A stretch of 8,893 nucleotides of DNA from CAZEXD01 sp964516865 (GTDB taxonomy: Bacteria; Patescibacteriota; Minisyncoccia; Minisyncoccales; Staskawiczbacteraceae), in contig CAZEXD010000026.1 in the NCBI GenBank assembly GCA_964516865.1, positions 1-8,893 of the forward strand, written 5' to 3'. Position 1 is the stretch's first letter. The number at the start of each line of letters is the position of its first letter. Of this stretch, positions 1 to 6,698 are shown piece after piece. Position numbers and translations under genes: made by a program. Below the pieces are notes generated by a model. It did not search any database. It was given only the letters and a program-made list of their open reading frames with translations, and had not been told where the DNA came from.

Positions 1-713
1 CCTCTAATCCATTGGAAAAAGGAGCGATTACTCAACTTCAGGAAGCGGTAAAAAAGGAAAAAGCCGAGTTCGGTGTTATTTTTGATGGAGACGCGGATAG
101 GATTTTTTTGGTAGACAATTTAGGGAATTTCCTTCCCGGAGATACAACTCTTTTGTTGTTAGCCAACCACCTTTTAAAAGAAAATCCCGGGGCGGTAATT
201 GCTTATAACGCAATCTGCTCAAAAGCCGTACCCGAACTTATTGAAAAATGGGGTGGAAAGGCAATAAGAACACCCGTTGGTTTTGTCAATGTTAGGGAAG
301 CATTAATAAAAAACAATGGAATAATGGGCGGAGAATTGTCTGGACATTATTGTTTTAAAGAAAACTTTTATGGCGATTCGGCATTAATGGCTTTTTTAAC
401 TCTTTTGGGTCTTTTTTCTCAAGACAATAAAAAAGTTTCAGAAATAGTAAGAGATTTCTCTTTGTATGTTAAATCGTCTGAGATTAATTTTGAAGTTGAA
501 GATAAGGAAAAAATAATAGGAAAAATCAAAGAAAAATATTCAGACGGAAAACAAGATTTTTTGGACGGCATAACCGTCGAATACGATAACTGGTGGTTTA
601 ACGTCAGGCCCTCAAACACCGAACCATTGTTGCGTTTAACCATTGAAGCTAACACCAGAGAAATTCTAGAAGCAAAACAAAAAGAACTTACAAAGTTTAT
701 TACTGAAAAATAA
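1..713 (+). CDS. Phosphomannomutase/phosphoglucomutase, C-terminal part (5' end outside window)
   Basis: An alpha-D-phosphohexomutase that interconverts hexose 6- and 1-phosphates in the cytoplasm, supplying sugar-nucleotide and glycan precursors. The reading frame is open from position 3 to the TAA at 711-713, giving about 236 visible residues against roughly 450 for the family. The N-terminal domain with the phosphoserine loop is therefore outside the window. Counting from the TTG at 12, the metal-binding loop DGDADR is at residues 25-30, the sugar-recognition loop GGELSGH at about 106-112, and the C-terminal phosphate-binding loop RPSNTEPLLRL near residue 204. The GE-L-SGH loop fits the dual PMM/PGM type rather than glucosamine mutase. 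That TTG is internal and not a start, because in-frame codons continue upstream and encode the SNP that normally precedes this region. The gene converges on trpS. The family is certain; substrate preference is not. Confidence 0.93.
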   Translation, partial: SNPLEKGAITQLQEAVKKEKAEFGVIFDGDADRIFLVDNLGNFLPGDTTLLLLANHLLKENPGAVIAYNAICSKAVPELIEKWGGKAIRTPVGFVNVREALIKNNGIMGGELSGHYCFKENFYGDSALMAFLTLLGLFSQDNKKVSEIVRDFSLYVKSSEINFEVEDKEKIIGKIKEKYSDGKQDFLDGITVEYDNWWFNVRPSNTEPLLRLTIEANTREILEAKQKELTKFITEK

Positions 714-743
714 TATTAAAAAATCGTCCCCGAACTATTTTTG

Positions 744-775
744 TGATAAAGAGTGTAGGATTCGAACTATCATCC
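744..775 (-). repeat. Terminal repeat, copy 1 (minus orientation)
   Basis: The reverse complement of 744-775 is identical over 32 bp to 7654-7685. Its inner 26 bp (750-775) is also the exact inverted partner of 1002-1027. The core carries the palindrome TTCGAA within AGTTCGAATCC, which resembles a tRNA T-loop and 3' T-stem. The matching 5' T-stem is absent, so it is not a tRNA. Confidence 0.9.
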
Positions 776-1027
776 TTTAAGAAGTCAAAAAATGAGATGA
801 GTTCACAGGATTTTTGAGGAAGCGATGCAAGCGAAGCAGCATCGTTGACGAAAAAATCCGAAGAAATCAGCCATTTTTTGACTTCCCGAAGGGCGTTAAG
901 ATTTTGCCTCATCTGGTCGGGTTTTTCTCGTCGGCGATGTGCTAAAGACATCGCCTCCTCAAAAGAACCCGTCCATCTGAAGCAAACTCTTAACGCTCAG
1001 GGGATGATAGTTCGAATCCTACACTCT
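750..1027. repeat. 278-bp nested inverted-repeat element (candidate structured RNA or MITE-like element)
   Basis: The ends are a perfect 26-bp inverted repeat (750-775 with 1002-1027). Inside are two hairpins. Hairpin A (781-885) has a perfect 14-bp outer stem (781-794/872-885), an 8-bp middle stem (808-815/852-859) and an apical stem (821-828/839-846, one G-T pair). Hairpin B (893-996) has a 9-bp outer stem (893-901/988-996), a 6-bp middle stem (966-971 with 918-923) and a perfect 8-bp apical stem (933-940/948-955). The left half aligns with the reverse complement of the right half, so A and B are diverged inverted copies. Lying between two convergent genes, it could act as a bidirectional 3'-end structure, be a non-autonomous mobile repeat, or be transcribed as a structured RNA. 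The structure is directly visible; the function is unknown. Confidence 0.85.
1002..1027 (+). repeat. Terminal repeat, copy 2 (plus orientation)
   Basis: Right end of the 750-1027 element and exact inverted partner of 750-775. It is in direct orientation with the solitary copy at 7654, matching over 26 bp plus one G on the 5' side (1001 and 7653). No target-site duplication is obvious next to either outer end. Confidence 0.9.
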
Positions 1028-1073
1028 AAGGATTATTAATTATAAACTGATTAAAAATTAGAAATTAGAAATT

Positions 1074-2051
1074 TCACGAGAGTCCCATTTTGGAATAGAC
1101 CTCTGTCATTGTGCTTTTAGCAATCCTTTCCGCTTGACCTTTTCCCTGATTGAGAATTTCTTTTATATAAACATCTCTTCGAGATAACTCTTTTCTTTTT
1201 TTGCGAAACGGTTCCAAAAAATCTATTATTGTTTTTGCAGTAGCTTTTTTGAACTCCGCATAACCCTTATTTTTGAATTTCCTTTCAATTTCTTTAAGAG
1301 GAGCATTGGTTAGTAAACTATAAATAGTTAAAAGGTTGGAAATACCCGGTTTTTTAAGCGGGTCGTATTTTATTATTTTTCCGGAATCGGTGGTGGCGGC
1401 CATTATTTTTTTCTGGATTTCTTCTGGTTCGTCGAATAATGAAATATAACTATTGGGAGAATCAGTTTTAGACATTTTCTTTTTGGGGTCTGCCAAACTC
1501 ATAATTTTGGAACCCAATTTTGGTAAGATAACTTTTGGTTCTAAAAAGATTTTGCCAAATTTTTGGTTGAATCTTTTCGCTAATGTTCTGGCTAATTCTA
1601 CGTGTTGACTTTGATCTTTGCCGACGGGCACTGCCTCAGCTTTATAAAGTAAAATATCCGCAGCCATTAAAACTGGATAATTCAAAAGTCCCGCATTAAC
1701 ATATTCAGGATGTTTTTTTGCCTTTTCTTTAAATTGAGTCATTCTTTGTAATTCTCCTACTGGTGTGATAGTGTTTAAAAGCCAGCAGAGTTCGGCATGC
1801 TCTTTTACGTGAGATTGGACAAAAATAATAGATTTCTCCGGATTTACGCCCGCTGCTAAATAAATAATAGCAGTTTCAAGGATATTTTTTTGTAGTTCTT
1901 TGGGTTCGTAGGGGGTGGTTATGGCATGTAAATCAACAATGCAAAAAATGCATTCATTTTTCTCTTGGAATTCAACCCACTGTTTTATAGCCCCAAAATA
2001 ATTTCCAAGATGAATTTCACCGGTAGGTCGGATGCCGCTGAAAATATGCAT
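1074..2051 (-). CDS. trpS: Tryptophan--tRNA ligase (TrpRS)
   Basis: Class I aminoacyl-tRNA synthetase that charges tRNA-Trp with tryptophan using ATP. The 325 residues match the compact bacterial TrpRS length. The HIGH-type signature appears as PTGEIHLGNY at residues 9-18, the tryptophan/adenylate region NYPVLMAADILLYKA at about 124-138, GKDQSQH at 144-150, and the KMSKS loop as KMSKT at 192-196, where Thr in the last position is common in TrpRS. The helical anticodon-binding C-terminal region is intact to the stop. The start ATG (2049-2051) begins MHIFSGIRPTGEIH, as expected. The preceding bases are AT-rich with no recognisable Shine-Dalgarno sequence. It lies 123 bp downstream of RNase J on the same strand, so co-transcription is possible but not shown. 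It converges with the mutase gene across the inverted-repeat element. Confidence 0.97.
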   Translation of the reverse strand: MHIFSGIRPTGEIHLGNYFGAIKQWVEFQEKNECIFCIVDLHAITTPYEPKELQKNILETAIIYLAAGVNPEKSIIFVQSHVKEHAELCWLLNTITPVGELQRMTQFKEKAKKHPEYVNAGLLNYPVLMAADILLYKAEAVPVGKDQSQHVELARTLAKRFNQKFGKIFLEPKVILPKLGSKIMSLADPKKKMSKTDSPNSYISLFDEPEEIQKKIMAATTDSGKIIKYDPLKKPGISNLLTIYSLLTNAPLKEIERKFKNKGYAEFKKATAKTIIDFLEPFRKKRKELSRRDVYIKEILNQGKGQAERIAKSTMTEVYSKMGLS

Positions 2052-2168
2052 AAAATTATTATTCTAAATTCTTTAATGCCTAAATACCTAAGTGGTGTAG
2101 AGTTATGTGGTTTAATTTTAATAGGTAAATTAGGATTAGAAATTAGAAGTTGAATTAGCTTATTTATA

Positions 2169-2190
2169 CCTCTATTACACCTCTATTACA
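2169..2190. repeat. 11-bp tandem duplication across the RNase J stop codon
   Basis: Two perfect adjacent copies of CCTCTATTACA occupy 2169-2179 and 2180-2190. On the coding strand the first copy ends the RNase J frame. Because 11 is not a multiple of three, the second copy is read in another frame and supplies the TAA stop (2175-2177). Confidence 0.85.
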
Positions 2191-3860
2191 ACAGGAAGCA
2201 CCATTGGCCTTCTTTGGGTTTTTGAATGCAAGAAGTCGCCGATTTTATTTCTTATTTCATCTTTAATATAAACCCAATTGATTGCTCCGCCGCTTCCTGC
2301 CGCCCTATCTACAATTTCAATTACTTTTCTTCTGGTTTGAGCGAGCAATTCTTTATTTTCTCTCAAATAAACAAAACCCCTTGAAATAATATCAGGTGAA
2401 CCTTTTACTCTTCCTGTTTGTCTGTCTACTACTGCTACAATAACAAACATTCCGTCATTTGCCAACATCTGTCGGTCCCTTAAAACAACTTCTCCTACAT
2501 CTCCGACGCCCAAACCATCAACAAAGACATAATTGGTGGGAACCTTCTCTTTGAGAATTTTAATATCATCTTTGCTTACTTCGATTATTGAGCCGTTGTC
2601 GGGAACAAAAATTTTTTCTTTGGGAATTCCGGCTTTGTAAGCAATTTTAGCCGCTTCTTTAAGCATAAAATGATTGGCATAAACCGGTATAAAATAATCT
2701 GGCTTGATTTGTTTGATAATTGTTTCAATGTCATATATATTGCTGTGGCCGGAGATGTGAACATCCATTATTTCTCCATGAACAACATTGTCAGAAAGTC
2801 GATAAAGATTGTCTTTAAGTCGTTGAATCGCCCTTTCGTTTCCGGGGATTATTGAAGAAGAGAAAATAATGGTGTCACCCTTTCTGATTTTAATTAAGCG
2901 GTGATTTCCTGTCACTATTCGGGGCAAAACAGACATTTCTTCTCCTTGGCCACCCGTACATATTACTATTATTTTGTTATCAGGATAATCATTTATTTTT
3001 TCAATAGGAACTATGGTCTCTTTCATTGGTCTAATATAACCAAGTTCTTTTGCGATTTCGACGTTTAATTTCATCGAATAGCCGTCAAAGGCAACTTTTT
3101 TTCCGATTTTATGGCTGTATTCAAGAATTTGTTTTATTCTTTGCAATTGAGACGAAAAGGTGGCAATAATAACCCTTCCCGGGGCTTCGCTTATTAATCC
3201 GTATAAATTTTTTAACATCTCTTCTTCGGTCACGGGAAGTTCTCTGTTAACCGCTCCCAAACTTTCTAACATTAAAATAGTCGGTCTTTCTATTTTGGAA
3301 AGATGGTCATATCTTATTTCTTTTCTTCCCACCGGTTTATGTTCCACTGTCCAATCGCCCGGATGAATTATTGTTGCTATCGGCGTTTTAATTATTGTGC
3401 CCACCGAATCCATAATAGCATGATCTACGGGAAAGAAACTTATTTTAAAAGCGCCAAGAGCAAATAAATCATTTATATCTTTAATATAAAGGGTTTTCAG
3501 ATTTTTTGAACTTCCTCTTTTTGCCTCTTCTTGGCGGCGTTTTATCATTTCTATGGTTAATGGTCTTCCTATAATTAAAGGATTTCCCAGTTTTGGTAAA
3601 AGTATATGAGCGGCGCCGATATGGTCCAAATGACCATGAGAAAAAATAACACCTTGAATATTTCTTTCTTTTCCTTTTAAATAGTTGATATTGGGAATAA
3701 CATAATCAATACCCGGCATATCTTCTTCGGGGAATTGAATACCCATATCCATTATTACAATATCTTTTCCATACTCAAAAACAGTCATATTTCGACCCAC
3801 CTCTTCGCAACCGCCAAGAGGAATAATTCTAAGCGTATTTTCTTTTTTTACTTGTTTCAT
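2175..3860 (-). CDS. rnj: Ribonuclease J (metallo-beta-lactamase/beta-CASP RNase)
   Basis: RNase J has 5' exonuclease and endonuclease activity in mRNA decay and RNA maturation. The 561 residues match full-length bacterial RNase J. Metal motifs: SHGHLDH with H75, H77, D79 and H80; PVDH with H146; HPGD with D169. The beta-CASP part shows TGGQGEEMS near 302-310, SSSIIPGNE near 334-342 and the HISGH motif at 368-372, followed by the C-terminal RNase J domain to VVIEV. Oddity: the usual P-[IV]-H-G-E motif, whose His is a metal ligand, reads PVYANHFML here (Y394), so that His is replaced although another His lies three residues on (H397). Start ATG (3858-3860) is preceded 10 bp upstream by a duplicated, out-of-frame ATGAAACAA. 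No Shine-Dalgarno is seen. An 11-bp tandem duplication spans the stop codon. Family assignment is firm; full catalytic competence is likely but unproven. Confidence 0.96.
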   Translation of the reverse strand: MKQVKKENTLRIIPLGGCEEVGRNMTVFEYGKDIVIMDMGIQFPEEDMPGIDYVIPNINYLKGKERNIQGVIFSHGHLDHIGAAHILLPKLGNPLIIGRPLTIEMIKRRQEEAKRGSSKNLKTLYIKDINDLFALGAFKISFFPVDHAIMDSVGTIIKTPIATIIHPGDWTVEHKPVGRKEIRYDHLSKIERPTILMLESLGAVNRELPVTEEEMLKNLYGLISEAPGRVIIATFSSQLQRIKQILEYSHKIGKKVAFDGYSMKLNVEIAKELGYIRPMKETIVPIEKINDYPDNKIIVICTGGQGEEMSVLPRIVTGNHRLIKIRKGDTIIFSSSIIPGNERAIQRLKDNLYRLSDNVVHGEIMDVHISGHSNIYDIETIIKQIKPDYFIPVYANHFMLKEAAKIAYKAGIPKEKIFVPDNGSIIEVSKDDIKILKEKVPTNYVFVDGLGVGDVGEVVLRDRQMLANDGMFVIVAVVDRQTGRVKGSPDIISRGFVYLRENKELLAQTRRKVIEIVDRAAGSGGAINWVYIKDEIRNKIGDFLHSKTQRRPMVLPVVIEV

Positions 3861-3931
3861 ATTTGTTTCATATTTATTTATAATATTCGACTGCTAACAC
3901 TTGATTTCTATAAAACTCCAAATGTCAAATC

Positions 3932-3994
3932 CAAATTAAATCAAAAATCCTAATAAATTTTTGACATTGGGATTTTTATTAGTAATTTAATTTG
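3932..3994. repeat. Imperfect hairpin between tRNA-Leu and RNase J
   Basis: Outer arms pair over 10 bp (3932-3941 with 3985-3994) and inner arms over 8 bp, AAAAATCC 3943-3950 with GGATTTTT 3970-3977, around a 19-nt loop. An alternative 9-bp pairing exists between 3921-3929 and 3960-3968. It could help end the minus-strand transcript that includes tRNA-Leu, but there is no clean stem followed by a U-tract, so a terminator call is weak. It runs into a 7-bp-period tract. Confidence 0.5.
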
Positions 3995-4020
3995 TAATTA
4001 GTAATTGGAAATTGGAAATT
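3982..4020. repeat. 7-bp-period A/T-rich tract
   Basis: G residues fall at 3994, 4001, 4008 and 4015, exactly seven bases apart, in units such as GTAATTA and GAAATTG. It belongs to the same family of tracts seen at about 1061, 2139, 4688, 8650 and 8768. Confidence 0.8.
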
Positions 4021-4031
4021 TATTAATGATA

Positions 4032-4113
4032 TGCCGCGGGTGGGAGTTGAACCCACAACCCTTGCGGGACACGGCCCTGAACCGTGCGCGTATGCCAATT
4101 TCGCCACCGCGGC
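4032..4113 (-). tRNA. tRNA-Leu (anticodon CAG)
   Basis: The 82-nt class II tRNA folds completely. The acceptor stem GCCGCGG/CCGCGGC (4107-4113 with 4033-4039) is perfect, with discriminator A at 4032. The D arm has a GCG/CGC stem. The anticodon stem CACGG/CCGTG encloses the loop TTCAGGG with anticodon CAG (4077-4079), reading CUG. The variable arm is CCC-GCAA-GGG, and the T arm is GTGGG/CCCAC around TTCAACT. A long variable arm plus CAG identifies leucine. CCA is not encoded. The 5' end follows the stop codon of the upstream isomerase with no intervening base, so the tRNA is probably cut from the same transcript by RNase P. Confidence 0.97.
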
Positions 4114-4722
4114 TTAGCCAATTTTTAAAAAATCCAAATTTTTGGGGACGGCTTTTAATGGTTTTTCAAAACGTATTTTGGGGACGTTTGCGTATTTTTC
4201 ATTTTTAACCCACCCTTTGGTGGTATAATAGTAACAGGCGCCTTGGAGTTCTTCAAATAAAGAATAATCGCTTTTACAATTTTTGGAAATCCAATTTGCC
4301 ATTTTTAAATTCTTTGAAGAAGAGGGATTAATTGTGACATGGCCATAGAAAGGGGGAATCACTACTACTTCTTCCCTTTTTGCTTTAACCGCATAAACAT
4401 CCTCAATTATATTTTCTTTGCGTTTTTGCATTAAATAAATCGCTTGACCCTCCAACACAAGATAGACCTCTCCGTATTTTCCCAAATGTTCATGCCCCTT
4501 GGTTTTAACAAATTCTTTGCCCAGCATTTGGGGGGGGATAATAGTAATGTCATATCTTAATTCTCCTTTTTCTTCAATGCCGCGATACATATAATAAAGC
4601 TCTAAATTGGGAGCGGTTTTTGCCCACTCTGTGTCGTAAAGAACATCTTTTATATCGTTTAAATAGCGGATGTCCGGCTTTTTTTTGTAATTTGTAATTT
4701 GTAATTTGGATTTTATCGCCAT
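4114..4722 (-). CDS. Cupin-type glucose-6-phosphate isomerase (archaeal-type GPI)
   Basis: Probable metal-dependent isomerase interconverting glucose 6-phosphate and fructose 6-phosphate, the cupin family found in Pyrococcus and some bacteria and unrelated to classical Pgi. Counted from the chosen start, the cupin metal motif is KGHEHLGKYGEVY with H77, H79 and E85, and the second motif PPFYGHVTIN supplies H128. The 202 residues are close to the roughly 190 of the family. I chose ATG 4720-4722, which overlaps the end of the upstream solute-binding protein gene by 10 nt; a TTG at 4744-4746 would add eight residues. Residues 5-11 are encoded by a 7-bp-period repeat, and clear family similarity starts only after it (about PDIRYLND). 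No in-frame ATG follows until the middle of the domain. The stop codon abuts tRNA-Leu. The family is likely; the exact reaction is inferred. Confidence 0.82.
   Translation of the reverse strand: MAIKSKLQITNYKKKPDIRYLNDIKDVLYDTEWAKTAPNLELYYMYRGIEEKGELRYDITIIPPQMLGKEFVKTKGHEHLGKYGEVYLVLEGQAIYLMQKRKENIIEDVYAVKAKREEVVVIPPFYGHVTINPSSSKNLKMANWISKNCKSDYSLFEELQGACYYYTTKGWVKNEKYANVPKIRFEKPLKAVPKNLDFLKIG
4688..4708. repeat. 7-bp tandem repeat (TAATTTG x3) inside the isomerase 5' coding region
   Basis: Three perfect TAATTTG units with G at 4687, 4694, 4701 and 4708. Read on the minus strand they encode the peptide KLQITNY near the isomerase N-terminus. The same unit occurs in noncoding spacers elsewhere in the window. 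Confidence 0.9.
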
Positions 4723-6689
4723 ATTCGTTTTGTTCTTATGTACCAATTTTCGACATTAGAAAATCTTTTTGAAGGGTCAACTATTTTTTCGGTTTCTATA
4801 CCCTTTATTTTACCAGAAATTAAGTAAATATAATTTAGGTTATAAAGAAAAACAGCGGGAGCGTCTTCTATTAAAATTTCTTGGAATTTTTCATATTTCA
4901 TTTTTCTGTCATCCTCTTTTAAAGTTTCTCGTCCTTCTTTAAGCAGTTTGTCCACTTCTTTGTTTTCGTACTTTGAAAGATTCAATCCGGGGTCGTTCTT
5001 TTGGGTAGAGTACCAAAAAGGATAGGGGTCAAAAAGCATTCCTAGCGCCTCGCCATATAAAAGAGCATCATAATTTCTATCTTTAATTATTTGTCGTATC
5101 TCAATGGGGTTCATCGTTTTTATTTCTATCGTTGCGCCGATTTTTTCCCATTGGGACTTTAAAATTTCCGCTGTTTTAATCAGTTGCGGTTGGTTTACGG
5201 TAGAAATAGTAAACTGAAGCAAGATATTTTCTTGAGAAGGGGGAGAGCAAATTTCGTTCAATTTGGTGCGGGTGGTTTTTCCCACTGCCCCAAAGTTTAC
5301 AATGTCTAATTTATGCTTTTTCTGAAATTTGGCGACCGCTTCTTTGGTGGCGGTGCCGAAAGAACCGGTAATGTCTCCTTGATATAATTCTGGATCGCGG
5401 CTTAAACATTTTTGAAGTTCTTCTACCTCTTTGCCCTTTGAACCCACTGCTAAATTGCTAGTAAATTGAAAGGCGGGCTTTTTCTCAATAATTTTTTCTC
5501 TTTTTCCGTTTTCATTTATTTTGAATCCCGCTCCGTCTAAAAGTTCTTCCGCATTAGCAATATTAAACTCATAAGTTTTTTTTGGTTTATTATAATTGAA
5601 AAAATCAGGTAAAATTGGCGAATCAATTATTTGGTAGGCTTTAACATTTTCTTTTTTCCCCGGGGAAAAACTTGATTCTAATATTTCAATCATTTCTTGT
5701 TTGTTAATGGAATAATTCAACGCTTTTCTGATTTTCGGATCAGAAAAAATCTTTGAGTTTTGGGTATTAAAGAATAACGCAAAATATCTTGGTGAAGAAA
5801 AATATTTTATAGAAAAATTATTAAACGGATAATTGCCATTAAGATAGATAGCCGAATAGCCGTCTATTTGTTTTTTCTCCGCCGCTTTTATTAATTCCTC
5901 TTTTTCTTTAAAAAACCAGAATTCAATTTCGGAGATGTTTGGTGATTTTCCATAATAATTTTTGTTCTTTTCTAGCGCCACCATTTTTATAAACCCTTCT
6001 TTTGTTTGGCCCAGTTTTTGAAATTTGTAAGGACCGCAACCGACTGGTTGAAGATTGTAAAAAGATAGAGGAAAATTTTCCGGCGCTACATTTTCCCAAA
6101 TATGTTTAGGTATTATTTTTACGGTACAATTTTCTAGAAAAGAATTATAAGGACTTTTTAATTTAAACCGCAAAGCGTAATCGGATATTATTTCTGTTTC
6201 AACATCGAGCCAATTTGCTCTGAGGGGGCTTTTATAATCAGGATTTTGAATCGTTTTGATTGTGAAAACAATGTCTTCGGCGGTAAGCGGTTTTCCGTCG
6301 TGCCAAAAAACATTTTCTTTTAATTTAAACTCGTAAGTTTTTCCATCTTCTGAAACAATATAATCATCTGCCAAATCCTTAACAATATTGCCATAATCAT
6401 CATAAGACATCAATCCTGAAAAAAGCAATTCAATTAAATTTCGGTCTACATCGTTTGTTTCGCCGTAAATAGGATTAATAAAACGCGGTTGGCCAACTGC
6501 GCCTTCACGGTAAATACCGCCATTGGCAGGCGCTATTTTTGTGTTTTTAAAATAAAGGTCTGTTATCAAGAATATAAATGAAAAAACGGCCAAAATAAGA
6601 AAAATAAAAAGAGAAATCTTTTCTTTTTTAGAAAGAATTTTTGGAAGATTTCTCCATTGAGAGAAAGTTGGTAACTTAAGAGAGCCCAT
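4713..6689 (-). CDS. Membrane-anchored peptide-type solute-binding protein with inserted peptidoglycan-binding domain
   Basis: A family 5 extracellular solute-binding protein (oligopeptide/dipeptide ABC type), 658 residues. A basic N-terminus is followed by one hydrophobic segment at about 25-45, which probably anchors the protein outside the membrane; there is no lipobox Cys. SBP_bac_5 features include QPRFINPIY (67-75), the region up to FWHDGKPLTAEDIVFTI (128-144), NLQPVGCGPYKF (212-223) and RKALNYSINKQEMIE (321-335). Residues about 409-481 (nt 5247-5465) are a PG_binding_1-like module: VGSKGKEVEELQ, then GSFGTATKEAVAKFQ, then GAVGKTTRTKL. The SBP fold resumes afterwards with ENILLQFTIST and AEILKSQWEKIG, so the module is inserted within the second lobe rather than appended. 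No permease or ATPase gene is visible. It starts 9 bp after secG and overlaps the isomerase. The fold is firm; the ligand is unknown. Confidence 0.9.
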   Translation of the reverse strand: MGSLKLPTFSQWRNLPKILSKKEKISLFIFLILAVFSFIFLITDLYFKNTKIAPANGGIYREGAVGQPRFINPIYGETNDVDRNLIELLFSGLMSYDDYGNIVKDLADDYIVSEDGKTYEFKLKENVFWHDGKPLTAEDIVFTIKTIQNPDYKSPLRANWLDVETEIISDYALRFKLKSPYNSFLENCTVKIIPKHIWENVAPENFPLSFYNLQPVGCGPYKFQKLGQTKEGFIKMVALEKNKNYYGKSPNISEIEFWFFKEKEELIKAAEKKQIDGYSAIYLNGNYPFNNFSIKYFSSPRYFALFFNTQNSKIFSDPKIRKALNYSINKQEMIEILESSFSPGKKENVKAYQIIDSPILPDFFNYNKPKKTYEFNIANAEELLDGAGFKINENGKREKIIEKKPAFQFTSNLAVGSKGKEVEELQKCLSRDPELYQGDITGSFGTATKEAVAKFQKKHKLDIVNFGAVGKTTRTKLNEICSPPSQENILLQFTISTVNQPQLIKTAEILKSQWEKIGATIEIKTMNPIEIRQIIKDRNYDALLYGEALGMLFDPYPFWYSTQKNDPGLNLSKYENKEVDKLLKEGRETLKEDDRKMKYEKFQEILIEDAPAVFLYNLNYIYLISGKIKGIETEKIVDPSKRFSNVENWYIRTKRIWR

Positions 6690-6698
6690 TTTGGTAGA

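Larger units (their letters stand above)
714..1073. other. Intergenic gap between convergent genes, filled by a nested inverted-repeat element
   Basis: This 360-bp gap separates the 3' ends of the mutase gene and trpS. Most of it (750-1027) is one structured element, which is visibly more GC-rich than the flanks. The remainder is AT-rich, ending in a short 7-bp-period tract at about 1051-1072. I see no convincing gene in it: the open frames crossing it on both strands lack ribosome-binding sites and simply read through the hairpins. Confidence 0.8.

Noticed and set aside
750..1027. RNase P RNA, SRP RNA or 6S RNA
   Set aside because: None of the conserved core motifs (such as GAGGAAAGTCC or GGAAGGAAGCAGCC) is present, and a 26-bp perfect closing stem with internal duplication is unlike these RNAs.
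700..1039. Open frames across the inverted-repeat element (minus 700-951, 83 aa; plus 845-1039, 64 aa)
   Set aside because: They read straight through hairpin arms, lack ribosome-binding sites and show no recognisable domain; the repeat structure explains the sequence better.
3923..3928. TTGACA as a -35 box for RNase J
   Set aside because: No -10 at a workable distance: TATAGA is only 10 bp away and nothing fits at 16-18 bp.
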